Source of the DNA: Lonepinella koalarum
GTDB taxonomy: Bacteria; Pseudomonadota; Gammaproteobacteria; Enterobacterales; Pasteurellaceae
Length of the DNA: 64,000 nucleotides
Reading direction: 5' to 3'
Assembly: GCF_042926695.1 (NCBI RefSeq)
Contig: NZ_CP170642.1
Span: 558,001 to 622,000, forward strand
Part shown: piece after piece, positions 43,960 through 53,111 of the stretch
Position numbering within the stretch: position 1 is the stretch's first letter
Layout: each line of letters begins with the position of its first letter
Program-made: the position numbers and the translations under genes
Notes under the pieces: model-generated
What the model was told of the DNA's origin: nothing
The model's database searches: none
Seen by the model: the letters and a program-made list of their open reading frames with translations, nothing else

Positions 43960-44415
43960 ATGGCAACATTAGAACAAAAATTAACAGCATTGCTGCAAGG
44001 TTCAGTAGCAGATTTAGGCTATGAACTTTGGGGAATTGAATGTCAGCGAACAGGGCGGTTTATGACGGTTCGTTTATTTATTGATAAAGAAAATGGTGTA
44101 GGTATTGAAGATTGTGCAGATGTTAGTCGTCAAGTGAGTGCAATTTTGGATGTAGAAGATCCGATTACGGATAAATATAATCTTGAAGTCTCATCACCGG
44201 GGTTAGATCGCCCATTGTTTACGTTGTCACAATATGAACGCTATGTTGGCAAAGAAATTTGTGTGCATTTGCGTATTCCTGTGGCAGATCGACGTAAATG
44301 GCAAGGTGTATTAGAAAAAGTTGATAATGATATGTTGACATTAATTGTGGATAATCAACCGCAAACCTTGGTATTTGGTAATATTCAAAAAGCCAACGTG
44401 GTGGCAAAATTTTAA
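43960..44415 (+). CDS. rimP: ribosome maturation factor RimP
   Basis: A 151-residue 30S maturation factor. LTALLQGSVADLGYELWGIEC, RLFIDKENGVGIEDCADVSRQVSAIL and NLEVSSPGLDRPLFT are family signatures. First gene of rimP-nusA-infB. GAGGATAATAA precedes the ATG. Confidence 0.95.
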   Translation: MATLEQKLTALLQGSVADLGYELWGIECQRTGRFMTVRLFIDKENGVGIEDCADVSRQVSAILDVEDPITDKYNLEVSSPGLDRPLFTLSQYERYVGKEICVHLRIPVADRRKWQGVLEKVDNDMLTLIVDNQPQTLVFGNIQKANVVAKF

Positions 44416-44450
44416 TCACTGAATTTAACTATTAAAAGGATAATGAAAAA

Positions 44451-45983
44451 ATGAGTAAAGAGATTTTATTTGCTGCCGAAGCAGTATCAAACGAAAAATC
44501 CCTACCAAAAGAAGTAATTTTTGAAGCATTAGAGAGTGCAATTGCCCTTTCTACTAAGAAAAAACATGCTCAAAAACAAGAACGTTTAGGCATTGAAAAA
44601 CCATCTGAAATTGATGTTCGTGTAGTCATTGATCCAAAAACTGGTGAGTTTGATACTTTCCGTCGCTGGTTGGTCGTGGAAGAAGTCACAAATCCAACCA
44701 AAGAAATTACTTTAGAAGCGGCACGTTTAGATGAGCCGGAGATTCAAGTGGGCGATTTTGTTGAAGATCAAATTGAATCTGTCGCTTTCGACCGTATTAC
44801 TATGCAAACTGCACGTCAAGTCATTAGTACCAAAATTCGTGATGCGGAACGTAGCCGTGTTGTGGAACAATTTATTGGTGAAGAAGGTAAAATTGTGATT
44901 GGTACGGTGAAAAAAGTAAACCGTGAAACGATTATTTTGGAATTAATCGGTAATAAAGAAGATCCGCTGAAAGCGGAGGCTGTTATTATGCGTGAGGATA
45001 TGTTACCACGTGAGAATTTCCGTCCGGGCGACCGTGTGCGTGGTGTGCTATATAAAGTGACACCAGAAAGCAAGGGGACACAATTATTTGTGACGCGTGC
45101 TAAACCTGTTATGTTGGAAGAATTATTTCGCTTAGAAGTGCCAGAAATTGGTGAAGAAGTGATCGAAATTAAAGGTTCTGCCCGTGACCCGGGTTCAAGA
45201 GCAAAAATTGCAGTGAAAACCAGTGATAAACGTATTGATCCAGTAGGAGCTTGTGTCGGGATGCGTGGTGCAAGAGTACAAGCCATTACTAATGAATTAG
45301 GTGGTGAGCGTGTGGATATTGTACTGTGGGATGATAATCCGGCGCAGTATGTGATTAACGCTATGGCACCAGCAGACGTGAGTTCAATCGTGGTCGATGA
45401 AGATAATCATTCCATGGATATTGCGGTAGAAGCCACAAATCTTGCTCAAGCTATCGGTCGTAATGGACAAAATGTACGTTTGGCAACGCAGTTAACGGGT
45501 TGGACATTAAACGTCATGACTACCGATGAATTGAATGAAAAACATCAAGCAGAAGATAATAAGATTCTTAAATTATTTATGTCTGCGTTGGAAATTGATG
45601 AAGAATTTGCACAAATCTTAATTGATGAAGGCTTTACTTCCTTGGAAGAAGTAGCATATGTTTCAGTGAGTGAATTAGCGGCAATTGACGGTTTGGAAGA
45701 TGAGGATTTAATCGAAGAATTACAAGCTCGAGCAAAAAATGTGATTACTGCCACCGCACTTGCTGAAGAAAAAGCGTTAGAATCAGCTCATATTGAAGAT
45801 CGTTTGTTAAATCTTGATGGTATGCAACGTCACATTGCGTTTAAACTGGCTGAACAAGGTATTGTCACGCTTGAACAATTAGCGGAGCAAGGGGTTGATG
45901 ATTTGAGCGGAATTGAAGAATTAAGCTCAGAAAAAGCGGCCGAATTAATTATGGCTGCCCGTGAAATTTGCTGGTTTAGTTAA
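44451..45983 (+). CDS. nusA: transcription elongation/termination factor NusA
   Basis: 510 residues: N-terminal RNA-polymerase-binding domain (1-135), S1 domain (about 136-200), two KH domains (about 230-370, with VGACVGMRGARVQAI and AIGRNGQNVRLA) and two C-terminal acidic repeats (from about 375). Slightly longer than the 495 usual in relatives. It binds RNA polymerase and modulates pausing and termination. Confidence 0.96.
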   Translation: MSKEILFAAEAVSNEKSLPKEVIFEALESAIALSTKKKHAQKQERLGIEKPSEIDVRVVIDPKTGEFDTFRRWLVVEEVTNPTKEITLEAARLDEPEIQVGDFVEDQIESVAFDRITMQTARQVISTKIRDAERSRVVEQFIGEEGKIVIGTVKKVNRETIILELIGNKEDPLKAEAVIMREDMLPRENFRPGDRVRGVLYKVTPESKGTQLFVTRAKPVMLEELFRLEVPEIGEEVIEIKGSARDPGSRAKIAVKTSDKRIDPVGACVGMRGARVQAITNELGGERVDIVLWDDNPAQYVINAMAPADVSSIVVDEDNHSMDIAVEATNLAQAIGRNGQNVRLATQLTGWTLNVMTTDELNEKHQAEDNKILKLFMSALEIDEEFAQILIDEGFTSLEEVAYVSVSELAAIDGLEDEDLIEELQARAKNVITATALAEEKALESAHIEDRLLNLDGMQRHIAFKLAEQGIVTLEQLAEQGVDDLSGIEELSSEKAAELIMAAREICWFS

Positions 45984-46003
45984 TCGTTGTAAGGAGAAAT
46001 ATT

Positions 46004-48517
46004 ATGACAGATAAAATAGAAAATGAAGCACCAAAAAAATTAAGCTTACAACGTCGTACTAAAACCACCGTCAGTGCGACAACGCCAAATGGTAAAGCGA
46101 AAGCGGTGCAAGTAGAAGTACGTAAGTCGCGTAAAATTGATACTGAAGCGGCTAAAAAAGCAGCGGAAGAAGCAAAATTAAAACTACAAAAAGAAGCTGA
46201 AGCAAAAGTTGCGCAAAAAGTACAAGAAAGTGAAACAAAATCAACTAATGAGAAAAGCAAGAAAGATCTTGAAATTAAATCTGATTTAGTTAAAGCTAAA
46301 GTGGAACTAAAAGCAAAATCGGAGAAAAGTGCGGTGCAAAAACCGTTAGATCCGGAAAAAGAAAGACGTCGTGCGGAAGAAGCAGAATTGCGTCGTAAAG
46401 CGGATGAACTCGCTCGTCAAAAAGCTGAGGAACAAGCGCATAAAGCGGCGGAAGAAGCAAAACGCTATGCGGAACGTGATGATAGCAATACTGACAACAG
46501 TACAGAAGATTTTGCCGATTATCATTTAACTTCAAGTTATGCGCGTGATGCCGAGGAAGAATCTACACGCCGTAATGAAACCCGCGGTCGCGGTGGCAAA
46601 AATAAAGTGGCCAAAGCGAAAAAAGGCGGTCGTGATGATGAGAAGGGTAATAAAAATGAACGCCAATCCGATCGTCGTAACCAAAAAGATGTGAAGGGTA
46701 AGGGTAAACAAGGTAAAAAAGGCAGTTCAATTCAGCAAGCTTTTACTAAACCAGCTCAAGCCGTGAATCGTGATGTGGTGATTGGTGAAACCATTACCGT
46801 GGCGGAATTAGCCAACAAAATGGCAATTAAAGCCACGGAAATCATTAAGACTATGATGAAAATGGGCGAAATGGTGACGATTAACCAAGTGATCGATCAA
46901 GAAACTGCCCAATTAGTGGCGGAAGAATTAGGTCATAAAGTGATCTTGCGTAAAGAAAATGAGCTAGAAGAATCCGTATTAGGTGACCGTGATGTGAAAG
47001 CGGAAAAAGTGAATCGTGCGCCAGTGGTAACAATTATGGGTCACGTTGACCACGGTAAAACCTCTTTACTTGACTATATTCGTAAAGCCAAGGTGGCGGC
47101 GGGTGAAGCAGGTGGGATCACCCAGCATATCGGTGCATATCATGTTGAAACCAAAGGAAAAGTGATTACATTCTTAGATACTCCGGGACATGCGGCGTTT
47201 ACTTCAATGCGGGCTCGTGGTGCAAAAGCAACGGATATCGTGGTACTCGTTGTTGCTGCCGATGATGGTGTGATGCCACAGACGATCGAAGCGATTCAAC
47301 ATGCAAGAGCCGCAGGCGTGCCGATTGTGGTGGCAGTCAATAAAATTGATAAACCTGAAGCTAACCCAGAGCGTGTTGAACAGGAATTGCTACAATACGA
47401 AGTTGTTGCGGAAAAATTTGGTGGTGATGTCCAGTTCGTTTATGTTTCCGCTAAGAAAGGGACTGGCGTAGATGAATTATTAGATTCTATTTTATTACAA
47501 TCCGAAGTGCTGGAATTAACTGCCATTAAAGACGGTATGGCAAGTGGGGTAGTGATTGAATCTTACTTAGATAAAGGGCGTGGTCCAGTGGCGACTATCC
47601 TGGTACAATCTGGTACATTAAACCGTGGTGATATTGTACTTTGTGGCTTTGAATATGGTCGTGTACGTGCGATGCGTGATGAAAACGGTAAAGAAATTGA
47701 CAGTGCAGGTCCATCTATCCCAGTGGAAGTGCTAGGACTTTCAGGCGTGCCAGCAGCCGGTGATGAAGCTACAGTAGTGCGTGATGAGAAAAAAGCCCGT
47801 GAAGTGGCATTGTATCGTCAAGGTAAATTCCGTGATGTGAAACTTGCTCGCCAGCAAAAAGCAAAATTAGAAAATATGTTTAGCAATATGGCAGAGGGCG
47901 ATCTTGCAGAATTAAATGTTATCGTGAAAGCTGACGTACAAGGTTCTGTCGAAGCGATTGTGCAATCCTTACAGGAGCTTTCTACGGATGAAGTGAAAGT
48001 AAAAGTGGTTGGCTCTGGTGTAGGTGGTATCACCGAAACGGATGCAACATTAGCTGCTGCATCCAATGCGATTATGGTTGGCTTTAACGTCCGTGCAGAT
48101 GCTTCTGCGCGCCGGATTATTGAAAATGAACATATTGATTTACGTTATTATTCTATTATTTATGAATTATTAAACGAAATCAAAGCGGCCATGAGTGGTA
48201 TGTTACAACCTGAATTTAAACAAGAAATTATCGGTTTGGCAGAAGTGCGTGAAGTGTTCCGCCATCCGAAATTTGGTGCGATTGCCGGCTGTATGGTTAC
48301 TGAGGGCGTGGTGAAACGTAACAACCCAATCCGCGTATTGCGTAATAACGTGGTGATCTTTGAGGGGGAATTAGAATCTTTACGCCGGTTCAAAGATGAT
48401 GTAAGCGAAGTGCGTAATGGTATGGAATGTGGTATCGGCGTGAAAAACTATAATGATGTGAAAGTCGGCGACCAAATTGAAGTATTTGAAGTGGTTGAAG
48501 TTAAGCGTTCGATTTAA
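46004..48517 (+). CDS. infB: translation initiation factor IF-2
   Basis: 837 residues: a long charged Lys/Glu/Ala-rich N-terminal region (about 1-250, likely helical), an IF2_N domain near 260-310, the GTPase domain with GHVDHGKTSLLD (about 345), DTPGHAAF and NKIDKPEA, then the domains that bind fMet-tRNA. The charged N-terminal region varies in length among Pasteurellaceae. Cotranscribed with nusA (21-bp gap). Confidence 0.97.
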   Translation: MTDKIENEAPKKLSLQRRTKTTVSATTPNGKAKAVQVEVRKSRKIDTEAAKKAAEEAKLKLQKEAEAKVAQKVQESETKSTNEKSKKDLEIKSDLVKAKVELKAKSEKSAVQKPLDPEKERRRAEEAELRRKADELARQKAEEQAHKAAEEAKRYAERDDSNTDNSTEDFADYHLTSSYARDAEEESTRRNETRGRGGKNKVAKAKKGGRDDEKGNKNERQSDRRNQKDVKGKGKQGKKGSSIQQAFTKPAQAVNRDVVIGETITVAELANKMAIKATEIIKTMMKMGEMVTINQVIDQETAQLVAEELGHKVILRKENELEESVLGDRDVKAEKVNRAPVVTIMGHVDHGKTSLLDYIRKAKVAAGEAGGITQHIGAYHVETKGKVITFLDTPGHAAFTSMRARGAKATDIVVLVVAADDGVMPQTIEAIQHARAAGVPIVVAVNKIDKPEANPERVEQELLQYEVVAEKFGGDVQFVYVSAKKGTGVDELLDSILLQSEVLELTAIKDGMASGVVIESYLDKGRGPVATILVQSGTLNRGDIVLCGFEYGRVRAMRDENGKEIDSAGPSIPVEVLGLSGVPAAGDEATVVRDEKKAREVALYRQGKFRDVKLARQQKAKLENMFSNMAEGDLAELNVIVKADVQGSVEAIVQSLQELSTDEVKVKVVGSGVGGITETDATLAAASNAIMVGFNVRADASARRIIENEHIDLRYYSIIYELLNEIKAAMSGMLQPEFKQEIIGLAEVREVFRHPKFGAIAGCMVTEGVVKRNNPIRVLRNNVVIFEGELESLRRFKDDVSEVRNGMECGIGVKNYNDVKVGDQIEVFEVVEVKRSI

Positions 48518-48594
48518 TTCGTGTATTGATTATAAATAATGGCGGGGTGTATTGTATATGCCCTGTTTGCACATTGATAAAATGAGAGAAAATA

Positions 48595-48984
48595 ATGAAC
48601 AAAGATTTTAAACGTTCTGACCGAGTGGCTCAAGAATTACAAAAAGAAGTGGCGATTATTTTGCAACGAGAAGTGAAAGATCCACGCATCGGTATGGTCA
48701 CTGTATCTGATGTAGAAGTATCAAGAGATTTGGCGTATGCCAAGGTATTTGTCACGTTCTTATTTGATCATGATGAAGTGGCGATTGAACAGGGTATGAA
48801 AGCCCTAGAAAAAGCATCCCCTTATATCCGTTCACTATTGGGCAAAGCTATGCGTTTACGTATTGTGCCCGAATTACGTTTTGAATACGATCGATCTTTA
48901 GTAGAAGGAATGCGGATGTCAAACTTAGTGACAGATGTAATCCGCCAAGATCAAGCACGTCATGTGGAAGATAAGGAAGATTAA
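48595..48984 (+). CDS. rbfA: 30S ribosome-binding factor RbfA
   Basis: A 129-residue KH-fold cold-shock factor. RSDRVAQELQKEVAIILQREVKDPRIGMVTVSDVEVSRDLAYAKVFVTF is the family core. It shares a base with truB (TAATG), so translation is coupled. Confidence 0.96.
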   Translation: MNKDFKRSDRVAQELQKEVAIILQREVKDPRIGMVTVSDVEVSRDLAYAKVFVTFLFDHDEVAIEQGMKALEKASPYIRSLLGKAMRLRIVPELRFEYDRSLVEGMRMSNLVTDVIRQDQARHVEDKED

Positions 48985-49904
48985 TGTCTCGACCACGCAA
49001 AAAAGGCAGAGATATTCACGGCGTATTTTTATTGGATAAACCGCAAGGCATGTCATCTAATGACATCTTGCAAAAGGTAAAACGCCTCTATCAAGCCAAT
49101 AAAGCCGGTCATACGGGGGCGTTAGATCCTTTAGCTACGGGTATGCTGCCGATTTGTTTAGGCGAGGCCACGAAGTTTAGTCAGTTTTTGCTTGATGCGG
49201 ATAAACGTTATTTAGTCACGGCGAAATTGGGTGAACGCACAGACACCTCTGATGCGGAAGGTCAAATTGTACAAACCCGAGAAGTGCGGTCAAAAACATC
49301 GGAGATTTTAACCGCACTTGAGCATTTTCGTGGCGATATTATGCAAGTACCTACTATGTTTTCTGCCTTAAAATATCAAGGTAAACCCTTGTATGAATAT
49401 GCTCGCCAAGGTATTACTGTAGAACGAGAGGCTCGCCCGATTCGTATTTTTGAATTGAATTTTATTGACTATAAAGCCCCTTTTTTAACCCTTGAAGTAC
49501 ATTGTTCTAAAGGAACCTATATTCGCACCTTGGTGGACGATTTAGGCGAGTATTTAGGTTGTGGCGCCCATGTTACCATGCTACGCCGTACGAGAGTGGC
49601 AGACTATCCAACAGAAAAAATGCTCACATGGCAACAATTACAAGATCTGAGTGAACAGCAAGATTTAGCGTTATTAGATAGCTATTTATTGCCCTTAGAC
49701 AGTGCTGTGGCAAAATTGCCAGTACTTTATTTAACTACTGAACAGACTAAATCCGTTGGCTTTGGTCAACGGGTCAAATTTGAAAATAACCAGCAGATTT
49801 ATGGCCAAGTGCGGTTATTTTCTGATAAGAATGTGTTTTTAGGTGTCGCAGAAATCGGCAAAGATAATGTGATTAGACCGAATCGAATGGTGAATTTATC
49901 ATAG
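48984..49904 (+). CDS. truB: tRNA pseudouridine-55 synthase
   Basis: 306 residues. GVFLLDKPQGMSSNDILQKVKR, KAGHTGALDPLATGMLPIC (catalytic Asp in GALDP) and SKGTYIRTLVDDLG are TruB motifs. It makes the T-loop pseudouridine. Last gene of the operon here; rpsO does not follow. A USS lies near 49279. Confidence 0.96.
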   Translation: MSRPRKKGRDIHGVFLLDKPQGMSSNDILQKVKRLYQANKAGHTGALDPLATGMLPICLGEATKFSQFLLDADKRYLVTAKLGERTDTSDAEGQIVQTREVRSKTSEILTALEHFRGDIMQVPTMFSALKYQGKPLYEYARQGITVEREARPIRIFELNFIDYKAPFLTLEVHCSKGTYIRTLVDDLGEYLGCGAHVTMLRRTRVADYPTEKMLTWQQLQDLSEQQDLALLDSYLLPLDSAVAKLPVLYLTTEQTKSVGFGQRVKFENNQQIYGQVRLFSDKNVFLGVAEIGKDNVIRPNRMVNLS

Positions 49905-49905
49905 C

Positions 49906-49931
49906 AAAAGGGCATATTGAAATGCCCTTTG
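49906..49931. terminator. bidirectional terminator, truB/tyrS
   Basis: AAAGGGCAT (49907-49915) pairs with ATGCCCTTT (49922-49930) between the convergent genes. Confidence 0.85.
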
Positions 49932-49938
49932 TTCGTGA

Positions 49939-51129
49939 TTACTTAATGCTTACTCTGGCAAATTTGCGTTTACCCACTTGATAAACCGCTGTTGTCCCAG
50001 CTTTAATGACTTGTTTCACATCATTTACCACTTCACCATTGATTTTCACACCGCCTTGTTGAGCTGCACGAATAGCTTCAGATGTGGACGGTACTAAGCC
50101 AGCTTCTTTTAACAAATTAGCTAATCCAATTTCGCCCTCAAAAGTAAATTCAGGCATTTCATCAGGCATTGCCCCTTTTTGGAAACGGTTGATAAATTCT
50201 TGTTCTGCTGCATCGGCTGCCGCTTGATCGTGGAAACGAGCGATGATTTCTTTGGCGAGTAAAATTTTCACATCCCGTGGATTTTTGCCATTTGCCACAT
50301 CGGCTTTTAATTGTGCAATTTCAGTTAATGGGCGGAAAGAAAGCAAATCATACCAATCCCACATCAGCTCATCAGAAATCGACATGATTTTACCAAACAT
50401 CTCATTTGGGGCTTCGGTGACACCGATATAGTTACCCAATGATTTCGACATTTTTTTCTCGCCATCTAAACCGACCAATAATGGCAAAGTAATTGCCACT
50501 TGTGGTTTTTGTCCACGGGCTTTTTGCAATTCACGACCGATTAATAAATTGAAAGTTTGGTCTGTTCCGCCTAATTCTACGTCTGATTCTAAATGAACAG
50601 AATCGTAGCCTTGCAATAACGGATAAATAAATTCATGAATTGCAATCGGTTGTTGATTTGCAAAACGTTTTTTGAAATCATCACGTTCTAACATACGCGC
50701 TACGGTATAGTTAGAAGCTAAACGAATCATACCTTCTGTACCAAGCTGCCCTAACCATTCAGAGTTAAATACGATTTGCGTTTTTTGTGGATCGAGAATT
50801 TTGAAAATTTGCTGTTTATAGGTTTCCGCATTGCGTAATACATCTTCTCGTGTCAACGGTGGGCGAGTGGTATTTTTGCCTGATGGATCGCCTACCATGC
50901 CGGTAAAATCCCCAATTAAAAATTGCACCTGATGCCCTAATTCTTGGAACTGGCGTAATTTATTCAGCACCACCGTATGACCTAAATGAATATCCGGTGC
51001 AGTTGGGTCTGCCCCTAATTTCACACGCAAAGGGCGATTTTCTTTTAATTTCTCAAGTAAATCTTGCTCTGAAAAAATTTGATCAATACCGCGCTTTAGT
51101 TCCGCGAGAACCGTATTCAAGTCTGTCAT
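49939..51129 (-). CDS. tyrS: tyrosyl-tRNA synthetase
   Basis: 396 residues, class I. PDIHLGHTVVLNKLRQF holds the HIGH motif (HLGH) and KKMSKSLGNYIGV the KMSKS motif; the C-terminal S4 RNA-binding domain runs to VGKRKFARVSI. LGADPTAPDIHLGHT places it in the TyrRS type related to TyrZ. Normal length. Monocistronic. Confidence 0.96.
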   Translation of the reverse strand: MTDLNTVLAELKRGIDQIFSEQDLLEKLKENRPLRVKLGADPTAPDIHLGHTVVLNKLRQFQELGHQVQFLIGDFTGMVGDPSGKNTTRPPLTREDVLRNAETYKQQIFKILDPQKTQIVFNSEWLGQLGTEGMIRLASNYTVARMLERDDFKKRFANQQPIAIHEFIYPLLQGYDSVHLESDVELGGTDQTFNLLIGRELQKARGQKPQVAITLPLLVGLDGEKKMSKSLGNYIGVTEAPNEMFGKIMSISDELMWDWYDLLSFRPLTEIAQLKADVANGKNPRDVKILLAKEIIARFHDQAAADAAEQEFINRFQKGAMPDEMPEFTFEGEIGLANLLKEAGLVPSTSEAIRAAQQGGVKINGEVVNDVKQVIKAGTTAVYQVGKRKFARVSIK

Positions 51130-51283
51130 TTTGATTCCTAGTGAATATAAAAGTAAAGGCTACATTATAGGGAAATTGAAATAAAGATAAAGTGTAGAAT
51201 GCGTTTTTTTAAGTTTTTTTGGGGATCTGTGGGGAATTTTAGGATTAGTTTTGTGGTTAGCTGAACTTGATGGATTTACAAAG

Positions 51284-51616
51284 CTAATTTTTAAACGCTT
51301 TAATAAACGCAATTAAATGAATTTTCTGTGATGGAGTTAATTCTAACCAATGGCGATCTAATTCATCCTGATTCCATTCCGCCATCTCCATACAATCGGC
51401 AAAAAAATAGCTAATAGGTGTTTTGAGAAAGGTGGCAATAGCCACTAAATGAGCTACGTTGATTTTGTTAGTGCCACGTTCGTAGCGAGATAACTGAGGT
51501 TGAGAAATATCCACATATTCCGCTAATCGTTCCGCAGAATAACCTTGTTCACGGCGTTTTTGTTGTATACGTTGCCCGATTAATTTATCAATTTCCGTAG
51601 AGATTAACTGTGCCAT
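51284..51616 (-). CDS. XRE-family helix-turn-helix regulator
   Basis: 110 residues from the ATG at 51616 (MAQLISTEIDK), which follows AAGG; the frame is open to 51634. Helix-turn-helix of Cro/CI type at about residues 10-65 (IGQRIQQKRREQGYSAERLAEYVDISQPQLSRYERGTN). The C-terminal 45 residues are acidic, then helical (TPSQKIHLIAFIKAFKN). It is divergent from two small genes; whether it controls them is unknown. Confidence 0.8.
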   Translation of the reverse strand: MAQLISTEIDKLIGQRIQQKRREQGYSAERLAEYVDISQPQLSRYERGTNKINVAHLVAIATFLKTPISYFFADCMEMAEWNQDELDRHWLELTPSQKIHLIAFIKAFKN

Positions 51617-51743
51617 TCTATACCTTTTTTTCAATTATTCATTTACTGCATAATTTTTCTCTATTTTTTACGTTAACTGAATACTTATTGGAGAATATAA
51701 TTAAGTTAAATTATTCATCTATTAACTAAATAAGAGATGAATT

Positions 51744-51971
51744 ATGCGTAATTTAAGGAAATTGGCTATATTGGCTATTGGATTAGGGGTTTCTAGTATG
51801 TCTTTGGCTTATTGGACATCTGCAAGCCTAGAGAGTGAAAGAGAAAATGGCATGTATTATCGTATTTGTAATTATCAAACACTTGATGGATATAGATTTT
51901 CTATACAGGTAAAAGGGTTTTGTCCAATATCTGTGAGAGTAGATCCTGAAACAGGACAATATCAGAAATGA
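51744..51971 (+). CDS. small exported protein, function unknown
   Basis: 75 residues. MRNLRKLAILAIGLGVSSMSLAYW is a Sec signal peptide with likely cleavage after SLA (about residue 22). The mature part has two Cys (ICNYQT and GFCPISV) that could form a disulphide. GAGATGAATTATG is a weak site. It shares no recognisable domain. Confidence 0.6.
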   Translation: MRNLRKLAILAIGLGVSSMSLAYWTSASLESERENGMYYRICNYQTLDGYRFSIQVKGFCPISVRVDPETGQYQK

Positions 51972-52007
51972 TAAATTTATTGAATTAAAATATGTTAAGG
52001 GGTAATA

Positions 52008-52238
52008 ATGAGTTACGAATACAAGCATTTACACTATTCTCAACCATTTCCTATTTATAAGAAAGATGGTGATAAATCAGGGAAAATAGGAGAGCTGTTA
52101 ATCTCTGAGCTAAATGATGGTTGGGAAATTGTTTGTGTAGAAGATATTGAAGAAGAGCTTTATTATGAAAATAATTATACTAGCTCTGATATAATAAGCA
52201 AATATAAACTCTTTATATTAAGAAGACCTAAAGTATGA
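52008..52238 (+). CDS. small protein, function unknown
   Basis: 76 residues, cytosolic, starting MSYEYKHLHYSQPFP after AAGGGGTAATA (good site). It has an acidic middle (VEDIEEELYYE) and a basic end (ILRRPKV). Its beta-alpha-beta look, with NDGWEIVCVED and ending in a FILRRP strand, resembles DUF4177-type small proteins. Unassigned. Confidence 0.6.
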   Translation: MSYEYKHLHYSQPFPIYKKDGDKSGKIGELLISELNDGWEIVCVEDIEEELYYENNYTSSDIISKYKLFILRRPKV

Positions 52239-52250
52239 TTAATTACTAAA

Positions 52251-52275
52251 AACCGAGTTTAGGCTCGGTTTTCTG
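52251..52275 (+). terminator. terminator after the small genes
   Basis: AACCGAG (52251-52257) pairs with CTCGGTT (52264-52270), then TTC TG. Confidence 0.7.
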
Positions 52276-52293
52276 TTGATAATAAATAACTAG

Positions 52294-52322
52294 TTGCACT
52301 GTGCATTTATTTATCCTAGAAT
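52294..52322 (+). promoter_or_regulatory. higBA promoter with palindrome over the -35
   Basis: TTGCAC (52294-52299), a 17-bp spacer and TAGAAT (52317-52322). The 11-bp palindrome TGCAC-T-GTGCA (52295-52305) overlaps the -35, the expected place for HigA autorepression. Confidence 0.65.
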
Positions 52323-52352
52323 AGCATCATATCAATCAATATCAAGGCAAAA

Positions 52353-52658
52353 ATGTTTAATCTCACATCCGTTCATTTTCGTGATAATTACCTTTACCGT
52401 TTTTTTCATTACGGTGAAAGCCATAGCAAAATTCCTGCAAATTTGGCAAAGGTATTAGCTAGAAAATTGGATATGATAAGTGCAGCGGAAAATCTTAATG
52501 ATTTACGCTCACCGCCAGCCAATCGCCTTGAATTACTTGAACCGAAAGAAAATAAGGTATATTCCATTCGGGTAAACAAGCAATATCGGTTGATTTTTAA
52601 ATTTGAAAATAACGAGATTTCTAATCTCTATTTAGATCCACATCTTTATAATTTATAA
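52353..52658 (+). CDS. higB: HigB-type toxin (RelE/ParE superfamily mRNA interferase)
   Basis: 101 residues. The C-terminal core reads NRLELLEPKENKVYSIRVNKQYRLIFKFENNEISNLYLDPH, typical of HigB ribosome-dependent ribonucleases; the RVNKQYRLIF strand carries the conserved basic residues. The toxin gene precedes the antitoxin, the usual HigBA order. Nine bases separate the two genes. Confidence 0.9.
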   Translation: MFNLTSVHFRDNYLYRFFHYGESHSKIPANLAKVLARKLDMISAAENLNDLRSPPANRLELLEPKENKVYSIRVNKQYRLIFKFENNEISNLYLDPHLYNL

Positions 52659-52667
52659 GGAAAAAAT

Positions 52668-52997
52668 ATGTACGTGACACAACGCAAACCCACCCCGGTT
52701 GGTGAAATTCTACAAGAAGAATTTTTAACGCCACTTAATCTTAAAATTGGTGATTTGGCAGAAATGCTTGATGTTCATCGTAATACGGTAAGTGCTATTG
52801 TGAATAGTAAGTCTAAAATTAGCTTAGAAATGGCAATGAAACTCGCTAAAGCCTTTGATACCACCGCAGAATTTTGGCTTAATTTGCAAAATAACGTGGA
52901 TTTATGGGAATTAAATCATAATGTTAAATATCAGCAAAGTCTTGAAAAAGTAAAAACAGCAAAACAATGGACGAGTGTGCCTACTTTTGCTCTTTGA
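52668..52997 (+). CDS. higA: HigA antitoxin (XRE helix-turn-helix)
   Basis: 109 residues. The HigA signature is clear: RKPTPVGEILQEEFLTPL, then a helix-turn-helix (IGDLAEMLDVHRNTVSAIVNSKSKIS) and AFDTTAEFWLNLQNN. It neutralises HigB and represses the operon. Confidence 0.92.
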   Translation: MYVTQRKPTPVGEILQEEFLTPLNLKIGDLAEMLDVHRNTVSAIVNSKSKISLEMAMKLAKAFDTTAEFWLNLQNNVDLWELNHNVKYQQSLEKVKTAKQWTSVPTFAL

Positions 52998-53111
52998 TAG
53001 TGGGGAAAGCGTTTTCTGCGCTCCTCATTTAAAAATTTATCACGACAAATCCCCTAAAAAACTGATAGAATCCCTTATATATAATCTTGTATCTATAAAA
53101 GGGAGTATTTT

